Shown piece by piece: positions 10,742-23,473 of a DNA stretch of 64,000 nucleotides (its first letter is position 1; each line of letters begins with the position of its first letter). The notes beneath the pieces were generated by a model. The model was not told the DNA's origin. It saw only the letters and a list, made by a program, of their open reading frames with translations, and searched no databases. A program made the translations under genes and the position numbers. The stretch comes from Phyto melanocephala (Eukaryota > Arthropoda > Insecta > Diptera > Rhinophoridae): positions 54,858,997 to 54,922,996 of the forward strand of contig OW799237.1 of the NCBI GenBank assembly GCA_941918925.1, given 5' to 3'.

Positions 10742-11940
10742 CAGATAATCTTATTAATATTGTTAACCAAAATGTCCGTGGCCCTAATACGAAATTAACC
10801 ACTCTTTATGCAAATAGTTTTTATTTTTCATACCACATCATTGCCTTTACTGAAACCTGGTTAAACGATAAGAAACGTATTAATAACAACGAAATATTAT
10901 CTTCAAAATACCAAATCTTCAGACATGATCGATCAGATAAGTTGGGTGGAAGTGTGCTCATTGCCGCACATAACAATTTTCGTTAACGATGACATCGAAT
11001 TTGTAGCTGTAAAAATTCGACTGAGAAATACAAATTTATACATTACGTGCTCATATATTCCTCCAAACTCTTCCCTAGATATATACAATAATCACATCTT
11101 TGCCATTGATTTTGTTTTGCAACAATCTATTCCATCTGATTTATTTATTGTATTGGGAGATTTTAATCTACCTAACATATCGTGGAATAAATCTTCAGAA
11201 ATAAACTATCTAATTCCTGCAGTTTCAAATGAATTTATTCACTCACTCACAAGCTATGGACCTTTTTAAATTAACCATGCAAACAATATTAATGGAAAAC
11301 TTCTTGATCTTGCATTTGGCAACCAGCCTATGGATATATTTTTACATAAAACACTTCCCGTTACTTACCCTAAAGATCGTTATCATCCTGCATTAAATAT
11401 GGAAATATTTAATTTATTAAACTTACTTGTTTTATTTCCTAACAAAATTAATCCCCATAAAGTTTTTTGCTTCTCTCGTGCAAACTATCAGAAGCTTAAC
11501 TCTTTGTTATCAAACGTTAACTGGGATAGTATAATCTCTATCGAAAACTTAGATGATGTTGTTTCTCTCTTCTATTCAACACTACGCCGCTGCATTTCTG
11601 AAACTGTCCCAAAAATTACAATTAGAAATAACAATATTGGGCCACCATGGAACTATTAAAAACAGGAAAAACAAATTATATAAGAAATATAAAAGGACTG
11701 GATAATCGTTCTTACTAAAATTTGGCAAATAAATCTGCATACGACAACTATATAATCCATATGAAGTCGAAAATGAGATCAAATCCTAAATCGTTTTATA
11801 AATTTGTGAACTCTAAACGGCGATCGTGTGTTAATCCTAAATACTTTAAATATGGATCAACTGACGCTGATGATGTCGTTTCTATTTCCAATTTGTTTGC
11901 TAATTTTCTTTCAAGTACCTTCTCTAAAAAAAGTATATAA
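10742..11940 (+). pseudogene. Jockey-like endonuclease and linker
   Basis: Ordered endonuclease motifs in shifting frames: NQNVRGPN, AFTETWLND, SSKYQIFRHDR, GGSVLIAA, SYIPPNSS and LGDFNLPNISW. After a stop at 11269 the linker continues in the 11330-11659 and 11722-11940 ORFs (RANYQKLNSLL, NPKSFYKFVNSKRR), which is the usual region between endonuclease and reverse transcriptase. The expected SDH motif near the end of the endonuclease is degraded (PKDRYHP). At least three frame changes make it non-functional. Confidence 0.78.
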
Positions 11941-12006
11941 TAACATAACGTCTTACCCATTTAATATACCTCAATCATCTGGTGTACAATTCTCTTTTAT
12001 TACTTA

Positions 12007-12788
12007 CTAGCTAATACCCGGTATGCTTCGCCACCCCCATCTTAATGAAATAAAAATTTTATAGTTCAAAAATATATTTATTTTGCAAGTGCCACGCCTA
12101 CTATTACTAAATAAACAATTTCTTATTCAAATAATCATATAGACGTCAAAGTGTCTCTTATCACTTCCCAGATATACGAATTTTTGTATTTAATTCATAT
12201 GACAGGTGGCACGCCCACTATTACTAAAGCAGCCATTTCTTATCAAAATAGTCATATAGATGTCAAAGCTTCTCGTGCAAAATTTGGGTACTCTAACTGT
12301 TATTGCTTCCCGAATATACAAATTTTAGTATTCAATTGCTATGAGAGCTGCCACGCCCACTATTTCTAATGTACTCATTTTTCCCAGAAATGTTTATTTA
12401 GGTGTCAAAGTTGCGCTTGCCAAATTTTTGTACTCTAGTCGATATCGTTTTCCAAATATACGACATTTAGTATTTAATTCATGTGGCCACGCCTACTATT
12501 GAAAGTCCGCCCATTTTTACCCAAATGTTCGTGTGGATGTCAAAGTTTACCTTACTTAATTTGAAGACTCTAGCTGCATTAACTTTCGTGATATATAATA
12601 TTAAATACTTATTCCTTAATAGGGCGTGGCACCCCGCCCACTTACAATTTCAAACCAAAGTATAGCCTATAGTTCCTTCCAGACATACAGAAAGATTCTG
12701 TGAAAATTTCAAGGAAATCGGTCTAGCCGTTTAACCGTCTATAAAGAACAAACAAACATACAAACACACATTGATTCTTATATATATA
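12007..12788 (-). mobile_element. Short Helitron, minus strand
   Basis: On the minus strand the 3' end reads GGCGAAGCATACCGGGTATT then AGCTAG, next to a host T, the classical Helitron terminus. The other end, near 12740-12788, reads on the minus strand TATATATAAGAATCAATG then TGTGTTTGTATGTTTG, a typical Helitron 5' end lacking only the terminal TC. The interior consists of about five imperfect units containing CCACGCC(T/C)ACTATT, about 130-150 bp apart. No ORF. Confidence 0.8.
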
Positions 12789-13150
12789 CTAGCTAATACC
12801 CGGTGTGCTTCGCCACCCCATATTTTAGTATTTAATTCATATGTTGGTGCAACGCCTACTATTGGTACTGTACCCATTTTTTCCATAAATGTTTATTTGA
12901 ATATCAAAGTTGCTTTTGCAAAATTTTAGTACTCTAATCGATATCGTTTTCCAAATATACGAATTTTAGTATTTAATTCATGTGGCCACGCCTACCATTG
13001 AAAGTCCGCCCATTTTTTACCCAAATGTTCGTGTGGATGTCAAAGTATACCGTACTTAATTTGACGACTCTAGCTGCATTAACTTTCGTGATATATAATA
13101 TTTAATACTTATTCCTTAATAGGGCGTGGCACCCCGCCCACTTACATTTT
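12789..13150 (-). mobile_element. Helitron 3' part, minus strand (same family)
   Basis: A second 3' terminus, GGCGAAGCACACCGGGTATT then AGCTAG on the minus strand, abuts the 5' end of the previous copy. The next 350 bases repeat the interior of that copy closely, including CGTGATATATAATATT and GGGCGTGGCACCCCGCCC. Similarity stops near 13148, where sequence of another Helitron family begins, so the 5' end is missing. Confidence 0.72.
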
Positions 13151-13503
13151 CAAACCAAAATAAGTTATCATTATCAGCTACTTGAACTTCACCGATTTTT
13201 CTGAAACTTTGCACACACATACTGAGCTCTCATGATTATAAAATTTCGTGATTATAAAAGTGGGCAGTGCCACGCCCATTAGAAATAAGTTATCATATTT
13301 AGCTACTTGCACTAGATCGATTTTTCTGAAACTTTGCACACACATATTAAGTTGTCATGACTATACAGTTCCGTGATTAAAAAAGTGGGCAGTGCCACGC
13401 CCATTAAAAAAAGTTATAATATTTAGGTTTTTGCACTTGATATTCAATTAAAATTCATTTTGATTCATTAAGGGGCGTAGCAACGCGCGCCGGGTTTTTC
13501 TAG
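13151..13503 (+). mobile_element. Helitron 3' part, plus strand (family with GGGCGTAGCAACGCG end)
   Basis: Units of about 115-120 bp (GATTTTTCTGAAACTTTGCA, then GTGGGCAGTGCCACGCCCAT) lead to the terminus GGGGCGTAGCAACGCG, CGCCGGGTTTTT, CTAG. The 5' start is missing where it meets the minus-strand Helitron. Confidence 0.72.
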
Positions 13504-14042
13504 TATAGATATAAAAGTGAAACTCTGTGTGTGTGTGTGTGTTAGCTATAGACTCCGAAACTGTAAAACCGATCGGGCTCAAACTTTGGTAAGTTGTTAT
13601 ACACATTCCAGGGAGTGTTTATGGGTGGAAAAAATTGGGCAGGGCCACGCCCATAAAAATTAGTTATCATTTTTAGCTACTTGCACATGACCGATTTTTC
13701 TGAAACTTTGCACACATATCGAGCTCTCATGGCTAAATAATTTCGTGATGAGAAAAGTGGGCGGGGCGACGCCCATAAATTTTAAGGTACTTACACTGGA
13801 CTGATTTTTCTGAAATTTTGCACACATATTGAGCTATCATGACTATATAATTTCGTGACAAGAAAAGCTATTGTTTTGAGGTACTTGCACTGGACCGATT
13901 TTTCTGAAACTTTGCACACATATTGAGCTGTCGTGACTATACAGTATCGTGATTAGAAAAGTGGATGGTGCCATAATTGTTAGCTTTTAGAATGCATTTT
14001 TATTCATTAAGGGGCGTAGCAACGCGCGCCGGGCTTTTCTAG
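13504..14042 (+). mobile_element. Short complete Helitron, plus strand
   Basis: It begins TATAGATATAAAAGTGAAAC, then TCTGTGTGTGTG and AGCTATAGACTCCGAAAC, and ends GGGGCGTAGCAACGCG, CGCCGGGCTTTT, CTAG followed by T. The 5' end matches those at 60684 and 62919. Internal units of about 115 bp carry GATTTTTCTGAAA and a GCCACGCCCAT palindrome-like core. It sits head-to-tail behind the previous copy, inside the jockey-like element. Confidence 0.78.
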
Positions 14043-14059
14043 TCTATATATATATATAT

Positions 14060-15433
14060 ATAAAACGATGCTTTCAAATTTGTTATCACTAAATAATTTG
14101 TTTAATGCTAGTCCAGATAAAATACCATTTTGCGTTCTTAAAAATTGTGTAGAAAATGTATCACCCGCTCTGCTATAGTTTACAAACCCATTAAATTAGG
14201 GTATGTACCATTGATTTGGAAATTATCCTATATAATTTCGTTGTTTAAAAATGAAAGCAAAATTGAGATATAAAATTATTGAGGCACTGCTAAGCTAAGT
14301 GATATTACCAAACTTTTTGAAAAAACTTTTTCTGATAATTTATACTATCAAATTTTTTCGATTTTGTCACCGTGCCTACATGGTTTTTGTAAACATCGTT
14401 CTACAACGACTAATATTTTGGAGCTAACTACTACAATAAATGACGGTTTTATAAATAACATGCAGATTTTAGTAAAGCTTTTGATAGGGTAAACCATGAT
14501 CTCTTGCTTAACAAATTGTCATTAATGGGATTTACGGATATGACAATAAAATGGCTAGAATCATACTTGTCTTTTAGAACTGAAAAAGTTAAGTATGGAA
14601 GTGCTACGTGTAATGCTATCAAAGTTCCTTCTGGTGTTCCGCAAGGTAGCCACCTTGGTTCTATTTTATTTACCTTATTTATGAACGATCTACCTTTATT
14701 TATTTAGCACTCAAAAGTTTTGATGTATGCCGATGATGTCAAAATTTTTCGTTCTTCTAATAATCCCGAAGATCAACTTTTCCTTCAATTTGATATTGAC
14801 AAATTGGTTAATTGGTGTGAAATCTTACCAAAAGCTGAATATAAAAAAATGTAAGCATATGTCCTTTTTCAGAATTAAGAAATTGAATTTATTTTATTGT
14901 ATTAATGAGTGTAAACTTGATAAAGTTCTGAACTTTCTTGATCTTGGTATTTTGCTTGATCACCAATTATATTTCCGTGACCATATTTCTTTAATTGTTA
15001 ACAAGCAAATGGTGTACTGGGATTTATGAAGAGGTGGTGCAAGGGATTTATAGATTATTATATTACGAAACAATTATATTCATCTTTAGTTCGCCCTATT
15101 CTAGAATACGGATCAATTATTTGGGTTATTTACTGTAATATTCATATTTATAGTATCGAGTCTGTACAAAAGAAGTTTTTAATATTTTGTCTTCGTGGCC
15201 TTCGATGGAATTCGTTTTTACTACCTTCGTACGAAAGCAGACTCTGTCTGCTGAGTTTTTCTTTTGTGCTGGGCCTAATTCAAGGCGATATCGACTCTGA
15301 ATTCCTGCTAAGTAAAATATCTTTTAATGTTCCAACCAGACCAACTCAAAATTTCTGTTTTATTGACTTAAAATACTATAGATCCAACTATGCTAATAAT
15401 ATAATAATATGTGAAAACTTAGATAACTATTAA
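14060..15433 (+). pseudogene. Jockey-like reverse transcriptase and C-terminal domain
   Basis: Continues the element after the Helitron block. Visible in order: SPDKIPFCVLKNC, KLFEK, HGFCKHRSTTTNILELT, DFSKAFDRVNHDLL, SGVPQGSHLGSILF (14620-14680), LMYADDVKIF (14720-14750) and the C-terminal LYSSLVRPILEYGSIIWV (15077-15125). YADD, which binds the catalytic metals, is intact, but stops at about 14180, 14260-14280 and 14705 and frame shifts at 14850 and 15028 break the gene. A short 3' UTR with AATAAATTAAATAAATAAAT follows. Confidence 0.8.
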
Positions 15434-15639
15434 ATATCACCTTATTGGAAAGTAAAAGAATTGTGAAAAGAAATATCATTTTATATTTAAATCGTTGAAT
15501 TGTTTAGAATATTATTTTATATATAACCTTAATTTTGTTTTGTTATTTTACATACTTTAGTCTGTAAGGATTTATAATCTATAGACAATAAATTAAATAA
15601 ATAAATAAATGCCATATTATTGGTAGCACAGCATGCTGC

Positions 15640-18510
15640 GAGAACAGAAGAAAACCGTCTGCACTATGATAAAGTTTCTTCAAATAAACCCTGGACATGG
15701 AAGACATGCACAGGATTTAATGCTGCAAAAAGCCACAGAGAGTGAATGCGATATTATTCTGATAAGCGAGCCCTATAGAAAACCTTCAAAATCTGATTTG
15801 AAGATTTAGCAAGGAAAACAGCAATAATGATAATGAATGGACGAATAAGTATCAATGAAGTTTGTGAAGAAAATGCTGGACGCGATAAATAGACTCGAAA
15901 CAAGTACAAGTGAGACAAAAGGAAAAGTCATTGTTGGTGGCGATTTTAACAGCAAGTCTCCAGAATGGAACTCAGCTAAACTGGATAAGAAAGGTATCAT
16001 CATCAGGGAACTGATAGCATCCCTTGAACTGACAGTATTCAACAGTGGAGATCTCCCAACCTTTATAAAATGCCAGAGAAATAGTATTATTGATATTACA
16101 TTTGGAACGGAAGATCTAAAAAATCAAAACACAAACTGGAGAGTTCTCGATGAGGTTTCCCTAAGCGACCACCAATATATAACATATTGCATTGACGAGA
16201 GGTCGTTTGTCGTAAAGCAGCACATATATCTTCCCAAGTGCAACGTGAGGAACATGAATGTGGAAAGATTCTCCGAGCAGCTTTCGTTTAAAAAGAATGG
16301 AAGCTAATTCTTTCTAGATGACACCGACTGCCAGAGCTTGGCTGCACAAACGAGTGAAGTAATCGCAAAGGCTTGTAACGCAGGCATGCCAATGGTGAGA
16401 AAATATAACTGCAAACAACCAGTATATTGGTGGACCTCAGAAGTCGGAGAGTTAAGACGAATATGTCTGGCAGCACGTAGACTTTAAACACGTAACCCTG
16501 ATAATACGTCACTTCAAAATGACTATAAAGTTAAAAGAAAAGCTCTGAGGAAAGTCAAAAAAGACAAAGCGTAAGAAGTGGCTGGAACTTTGCAGTGAAG
16601 TGGATGCAGACCGATGGGGTAAACCATATTAGATAGTTATGAAGAAATTTAGATCAAGAAAACCTATACCTGGAATTAGAAAACCAACATGGGCGGAACA
16701 AATTGTTAAAACTCTTTTTCCAATGGATATAGATGGATTGAGCCATAAATATAAGTTAATACCTCTGAGGAATTTGTACCTTTTAATGTCGGAGAACTTA
16801 CTACTGCAATAGGAAAACTGAAAACAGGGAAGGCTCCCGGTCTTGACGGTATACCGAACGAAGTTATTAGTTTAGTCTCGGAAATATGGCCTAAATTATT
16901 GTTAAAGATTTTTAACAAATGTCTTGCGAGTGGAGTTTTCCCAAAGCGCTGGAAAAGACAAAAGTTGGTCTTATTAAGAAAAGGGGACAAACCATTGAAT
17001 GAAGCTAGCTCTTATATACCATTGTGTATGCTTAATACGATTAGGAAACTCTTGGAATGTCTTTTGCTGAAACGATTAGAGACAGAAATTGAATGTCTAG
17101 GAGGACTCTCCTCAAAACAATATGGTTTTCGAAAGGGAAAGAACACTGTAGACGCAATACAAGAAGTAGTTTGCACAGCAAAAATGGCGAAAGAATCCCT
17201 ATGGTTTTGCGCAATCGTAACCTTAGATGTGAGGAATGCTTTCAACACAGTGAAATGGAGTGTTGTTTTAGACTCTCTTCGAAAGAAGAGACTAAGAGAA
17301 TATCTGCACAATTTGGTAGTAGATTATCTTAGTGATCGTGTCTTAATGTACGAAATGGATTCGGGTATGAGGGAGTATACCATTACTGCCGGAGTACCCC
17401 AAGGTTCGGTTCTTGGTCCGTTTTTATGGAACGTAATGTATGATGGTTTACTTAATCTGGAATTACAAGTTGGGGCAAAACTCATAGGATATGCTGATGA
17501 TGTAGCGCAAGTCGTATCTCGATGTTGTCCAGAATTGCTTAGAATAGCAGCCAACGACAGTATTAGTCGATGCGATGGATGGCTTTTTAAAAATGGTCTC
17601 AAACTTGCAGTAGCTAAGACGGAAGCAATACTAATAACTAATCGAAGAGCATATAAAGTACCTAAGATCATCGTACAACATGAGGAAGTGACTTTTGGCC
17701 GCAGCCTTACGTATCTAGTTGTGCAACTAGATGACAAATTAAACTTTCATAACCACGCGGAGAAAGCTAGAGATAAGGCTTTGAAAACAGCGAAAATAAT
17801 GCCAAACTGCAGAGGTGCAAAGGATACTACAAGGCGTTTAATAAATAGTGTAATACACTCGCAAATACTTTATGCCGCTCCAGCGTTTGCTGTGGCAATG
17901 AACAGAAGTTAAGTAGTAGCTCAACTAATGAAACCGCAACGAATTAGTGTCCTACGTGTAATTTAAGCATATCGTACAGTACCTACTAGTGCTGCGTTAG
18001 TACTTGCGGGTATTTTGCCAATGGATCTCATGGTAAAAGAACGGGAACGAATCTTTAACTTGACCAGATCTGGTATTAATGAGCATGTTAATGAAATGCC
18101 AATTGAAGCATGGCAGAATCGATGGAATAAATTTGCGACGGGTCGATGGACCTTTAGCTTAATACCGAATGTTAAGGTTTGGATTGAACGGAAACACGGA
18201 AGCGTGAATTATTTTATGACACAGATGATGACTGGTCATGGAAACTTTAACAGCTACCTATACAGATTTAAACTGAAAGAGTTAAGATATTGCGATTAAT
18301 GTGGCTTTGAGGATGAGGATGCTAAACACACCCTTTTCCATTGTCCTAAATGGGAACGTGAACGGAACAGACTTTATTGAAAACTTCAGTTGATACTTAC
18401 ACCTGATAACTTGGTTGGGAAAATGTTGAGATCGGATGAAAGATGGAGGTGGTGCGAGTCTTTTATGGCTCATATAATGAAGGCGAAGGCCAATAGAAAT
18501 CCGAACCCCT
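15640..18510 (+). pseudogene. R1-clade ORF2: endonuclease, reverse transcriptase, CCHC motif
   Basis: Endonuclease: FLQINPGHGRHAQDL and IILISEPYRKP (15673-15785), GGDFNSKSPEWNS (15930-15975), then SLSDHQY (16160). Linker VYWWTSEVGELRR (16422-16460). RT from about 16770: GKAPGLDGIPNEVI, YGFRKGKNTVDA, VTLDVRNAFNTVKW, AGVPQGSVLGPFLWN and GYADDVAQVV, with an intact YADD, in a 337-residue uninterrupted ORF 16899-17912. The C-terminus from 18015 carries C-x-x-C with H and C further on (KHTLFHCPKWERER), the usual R1 zinc motif, although a stop sits between the first two cysteines. The order and the ISEPY, GGDFN and WWTSEVGELRR blocks identify the R1 clade. Stops at 15806, 16303, 17910 and 18297 inactivate it. 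Confidence 0.85.
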
Positions 18511-18679
18511 AATCTCTTGGAGGAGGGGGGATGTAGGATTCTGATGTCTAGAGGATGCGTAGTTGAAATTACACTAAACCATCCATCCTCATGAAATGCT
18601 TCGGTGGTACCAGGATGGATTGGGAAGCATATCGTGGGGCCAATAGATGCTAGCGTGCTAGCACTACGCCCATAAAAAA

Positions 18680-18860
<181 letters not shown>

Positions 18861-18959
18861 ATGTAGATATATAGATTCACTCTCTTATTGATTTGTCTGT
18901 TCCGTAAACTTGTTGGTGTAACTTGGAGTTTTTCATTAAAATACAAGGCATCTGGGAGA

Positions 18960-19190
18960 CTTGCTGACTATACTATATATATTTAACAGTTCGTGTGGAA
19001 TATAAAGCTTTAAATAGATGTTATTATAATTATCTCAGTAAAATTATTCAGGTTTTCAGTTTTGTGAATTCCAAGAGAAAATCTATTGATTTTCCATCTG
19101 TAATGAAGTTCTTTACCATATTTTTACCACCAAAATTAAAATTTTTTAGCCATAGAATAATTTATAGGTACCTTTGCTACTATTAGTAGA
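18960..19190 (+). pseudogene. Non-LTR retrotransposon linker fragment
   Basis: The frame at 18995-19186 encodes YNYLSKIIQ, then FSFVNSKRKSIDFPSVMKF. The block F-VNSKRK-hydrophobic-PS is the conserved stretch between endonuclease and reverse transcriptase in jockey-type elements and parallels FYKFVNSKRRSC at 11797. Only this piece survives. Confidence 0.6.
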
Positions 19191-19379
19191 TATAATGTGC
19201 CTCTAGAGATATTCGTGGAAAATTTTGGATAAAACGGGATCTAATTTCTTTTAAAATATATACATATTTCAAGAATTTACAAGCTACTATCAATTTTTTC
19301 AGCTTCTAGACAACCGAGAGAGTCAATATTAGTATCATCTGAAAGGTTTTAACTAGCGCAATATAAGCACTATAAAAAA

Positions 19380-19735
19380 ATTAAAATTCATGTTGGATGC
19401 CACAACAAAATGGTGGACAATAAACTTATATATGGTATTTTAAAATGTAACTTCTTGAACCCCCTAAATATTGGTATGAAATAAAAGGGCTTGACCAAGA
19501 TGGCATCTAAAATAAAATGGCGGAGCAAATTAAAGGTCTTGACTAGTAAATAGAATACAGTTAACAACGTACAAATTCAAAATCAAGGATGGCTTCGGAT
19601 ATAATAAAGAAAGATGGCGTATAAGATGAGGTATATATTAAGCTACGATGTGGGATTATACCTTTGTACATGATGGTAAAGGGTATTATCAGATTCGGCA
19701 CGTCCGAATATAGCACTCTTACATGTTTATAAAAG
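19380..19735 (+). mobile_element. DINE-1/Helentron-like relic (3' end)
   Basis: The last 70 bases read GGGTATTATCAGATTCGGCA, CGTCCGAATATAGCACTC, TTACATGTTT. This is the hairpin-bearing terminus (TTCGG-CACGNC-CGAA) that ends all DINE-1-like copies in the window. The left limit is uncertain and the body is decayed. Confidence 0.5.
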
Positions 19736-19897
19736 ATAATAAAAGTCAGTCATTGAGTGAACTCCAATGAAAGCCTTTCAATACACTACAATAAGAAAAA
19801 TAAGTTATTTTAAATTTTAGCATACTTTGTAGCAGTTTGAATATATTTTTAGCATTACTACAAACCATATTTAACAGCAATAACTTTTTAGTGTAGT

Positions 19898-22800
19898 CAC
19901 ACTGCTTATTACTCTCGCTTATAAATAGGGACTAAATGTATTATTTGTTTTTGTTAAAATAAATAAGTATGTACTTGATTTTAATAGCCTAAATAACCCA
20001 TCAAAATTATGCACCGAAAATTATAAAATGTTATGAATTTGAATGGCTTTTAGCAAATTTCGCAATAAGAAATTGTATTGTGAGTGAATCTAAGCAAACG
20101 TCTGCAAATAAGTACTTTCGTATCACATTATAAATCAAGTCATTACTAGAATACTGATTAGGCCTGCGCTTAAAGGCTTTTGTGAAGGCCTCTGAACTCC
20201 CTTCGAAAATCCATTTGTAATTCTTACTTCCCTTCTTTAAGAAGCGATATATTGTCGCAATTATTTTTTTTTTAGCAACAACAAAAAAATGTCTAAACCG
20301 TTACTGAAACCAGATCATATTATGAGGAATCAAAAAAAAAAAAACCTTGAAAAAGAAACAAGAATTCATTTAGTTGTGCTTAAAGCTTCTAGAAAGTGAG
20401 TTTCACAGTCCTGAGTTAAAGAATGTAATAAAATTAGAAATAGAAAAAATAATATTAAAATTTAAAAATCAAAGTTTAGAAAAGAAAAAACATAAAGATT
20501 TAGAAAAACAAACTGTAGTTTTATCTGAAAATGTAGAACATTTTGACATTATAAATGAACGTAAAGTATTAAAAACAAAATGGTTGGAGTAGTATTGCGA
20601 ATTTCGCTCTACAAGAAGAAGTGTTGATGATTTAGTTAGGGTATTAAAATCTTTAAACGTAGAAGTTCCTTGGACTTGAAACGGTCTTTTAAATTTAGGA
20701 AAAAGTAAAGCGTTAGCTAGAACCGTGTCTTTCGATACGCATTATCATTAAGGCCTAAAACATCAAATATCTTAACTTCCACAAAATCTTATAGAGGACA
20801 TTGACACAAACTTTATATATATTGGAGTAGATGGGTTACCTTTATAGAAAAGTTCGAAGACATCTCTTTGGCCTATAATGGGCAAATACGTTAATATACA
20901 AATAAATTCGCTTAAAAATTAAGGTATACATACATACATACATATCTGTAATTAATAAACACATGAAAATAGAAATTCGAACATTTATTTGCGACACACC
21001 AGCACGAGCTTTTCTCTGCAATACTGTCGGTCATAACTCATTTAATGGATGCCCAAAGTGTTATTAGAAAGGTTTCAAGTTAAACAAAGTTGTTACATAT
21101 TTCTCCGTAACATCGGAATTAAGAACTAATGAAGAAAGCAACCTGAATTTCATACAAACTTTTTAGGCAGTTTTCATAGTTCTCTAGGACTTTATGGCAT
21201 AAAAATGGTAAGCCAATTTCCACTCGAACCTATGCACTTAGTGAACTTTGGTGTTACCAAACAAATTTTATTACTTTTAATAAACAACAAAACTAAGATA
21301 ATAATGACAGCTGCAAAGAAGAATATCGTCGGTCTCATGTACAAAGGCCCTAACCCAAATAATTATAATTTTACTGGAGAAGGTAGAAACGTAACAGAAA
21401 CTGTATTATCGTAATGCAATTTCTTTTGTAACATCGCTTGTAAAACTGTTATTTTTTGATACTACTAATTGCGTTAAATTTGTATTTGTGTGAAATGTAT
21501 TGAAATCACTAAAAAAACTCAATTTCGTAAAAAGTACGAGTTAGGGCTTTTCTACGTGAGACCGACGATATGCTTTCCAGAAACATTATAGAACTGTTAC
21601 CATACATACGAAGAGAATTTCAAAGAAAGCCTCGGGGAATTGAAGAAATTTTAAGATGGAAATCTAGTGAATATAGACAGTTTATTTTATATTTTGCGGC
21701 TCTAGTATTGAAAAATATGAATTACTTTTACTTGATACAGCATATCATTTAATATCAGCACCTAAACATTATTTTTCTAATATCAGTTCCGCTAATGAAC
21801 TTTTGCAATTATTTTTTGAAAACTTTAGCCAAGTATTTGGGGAAAATAGTTTGACATCTAAAGCACATGGGCTGCTGCATTTGACTCAATGTGTCAATGA
21901 TTACGAAATTACGAGTGACTTTTCGGGATATGCCGAAATTTCTTACAACATTTAAAGAAGGTAATTCGTAACAAAAAAAATTTACAGCAATTAAAAAATG
22001 TGTTGCATGATGAACCGCGCAAAGTAAAAGAAAATAATAATATTTTTAAAAAATCTCGTGACAATAATATTTTAGGTTACCAAACAGAAAACTTATATTT
22101 AAGTATTTCAAAGCCAAATAATTGGTGTTCTATAAAACCATTTGCTCCCATTATTATCACGGGGATTGGGGATATGTTAAAGGAATAAGATTTACAAATT
22201 CAAGAAACTTTTCCGATGAACCTGTGGAATCGTCAAGTTTGGGTATTCAATTAGCAGGTATTTTTTATGAAGGAGAAGAAAAATATTACAAAATAAGAGA
22301 TATACTTATACTGCGAAATGATAACTTTTCCCACTAATCCATCGTTCATTTTAATACCACTTCTACATTGTTGTCATTAATACTTTTAATACAGAATGAC
22401 AGAAAAAAGCCTTTAAAGATGTTGGAGGGTAAAATAAATGGTAAGCTATTATATATTGTTATATTTCTATACCCCTCATGAAATGAAAAATCCTCTTTAA
22501 CTAAGGCTTGTAAAAAATATGTATGTATTTCATTATTATTTTATATCTAATTCCAGAATTACAAACGCAAGTAATCAAATTAAAAAACGATATACATTAA
22601 CAAAACTCAGTTTGTGCTAGAGAACAAATAATAAAAAATTTCGACCATAAACTAAATGATATGTTTCTAGTTAAAACAATTGACGATTTAAAAAACTTAA
22701 ATGAAAAGTTAGAAAGTTATGACGAACAAAGTCTAGCAACTACATCGACAAAAAATTGCATAAAGGGGTATTAAAAAGACTTTAATTACGAAGGACTGCA

Positions 22801-23280
22801 AAACCAAAAGGTTTTAAAATGCATACTAATATAGATAACTAATTTCATAAAGCAGTGGAGCTAGAAGTTTACAAACACGACAACTATAAAACAATTATAT
22901 AAAAATGAAAAAAATAGACTTTATAAAAATAAATGTTTGCAACCGAAAGAAAGGTGAATTAAATATTTCGAAATGCAAAAATAATTGCAAATACTTAAAT
23001 ATGCTATTTACTTTTGAAGTCTGAATTGTAAACGTATTATTTAAATTTTGAAATCATTTGTTTCTATAATAAATATTGAATTATTATGGATTTTTTTTTT
23101 ATATTTCCTACCTCTTTTTCTCCATACATAATAAGCCTTTTAAAATTCTTCTAACAGATCTTCATATGAAGGGTCCAAAATAGGCATTCCGAAAGTCTGT
23201 TAAAAGGTGTCCACACAAAGGTTTCTAAAGGGGCCTTCATTAGAAGGTCTTCTAAAAGTCTGTCTTAAGAAGCGAGTGTG
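19898..23280 (+). mobile_element. Candidate DNA transposon with Tnp2/CACTA-like transposase relic
   Basis: The coding relic at 20374-22810 lies within. Candidate ends are CACACTGCTTATTAC at 19898 and, inverted, CACACTCGCTTCTTAAG at 23280; they share CACACT and CGCTT, but no clear target duplication was found. Subterminal DNA on both sides is rich in AAGGCCT / AGGCCTT and AAAAGNCTTTT motifs (20160-20245 and 23130-23265), as in many cut-and-paste elements. Ends are tentative. Confidence 0.4.
20374..22810 (+). pseudogene. Tnp2-like transposase relic
   Basis: In changing frames the sequence encodes, in order: YIGVDGLPL and SSKTSLWPIMGKYV (20817-20900); TPARAFL and TVGHNSFNGCPKC-like residues (20997-21062); FHSSLGLYGIKMVSQFPLEPMHLVNFGVTKQILL (about 21173-21270); REFQRKPRGIEEILRWKSSEYRQFILY (21604-21690); LISAPKHYF, SKAHGLLHLTQCVNDY (21755-21906); and a short coiled region near 22560-22750. 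The order D-G-LPL-F-S / LWPI / TPARAFL-GHN-CPKC / PMH-GVTK / EYRQFILY is that of animal transposases related to plant Tnp2 (CACTA/EnSpm). At least eight stops make it dead. The family name is my inference from motif order; another RNase H-type transposase family is possible. Confidence 0.6.
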
Positions 23281-23473
23281 AAACGACTTGCTCTATATCC
23301 CAACGCGTGTAAAAAATAAATAAATAAATAAGTATATAATGGGAACAGGAGTCCTTGTGCCCGCTAAATGAGTCTAAATAAAGCCTTTTATAAGGCCTGC
23401 TCACCCCTTCTTTTAATCGCTGGGTAATAAAGAAAAAATATTCTCTTTCTATAATTTAATTTTTACTGTTTCT

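Larger units (their letters stand above)
10573..15610 (+). mobile_element. Jockey-like non-LTR retrotransposon, 5'-truncated, nested in R1 ORF1
   Basis: It starts abruptly inside the tail of an ORF1 (NPDFWPPNAIIREYE) and runs through endonuclease, linker, reverse transcriptase and C-terminal domain to a tail of (TAAA)n at about 15585-15610. TAAAT occurs on both sides (10568-10572 and 15606-15610), a candidate target duplication that also resembles its own tail. 5' truncation and a short-repeat 3' tail are typical of target-primed insertion. It is interrupted by Helitrons at 12007-14042 and has several stops. Confidence 0.8.
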
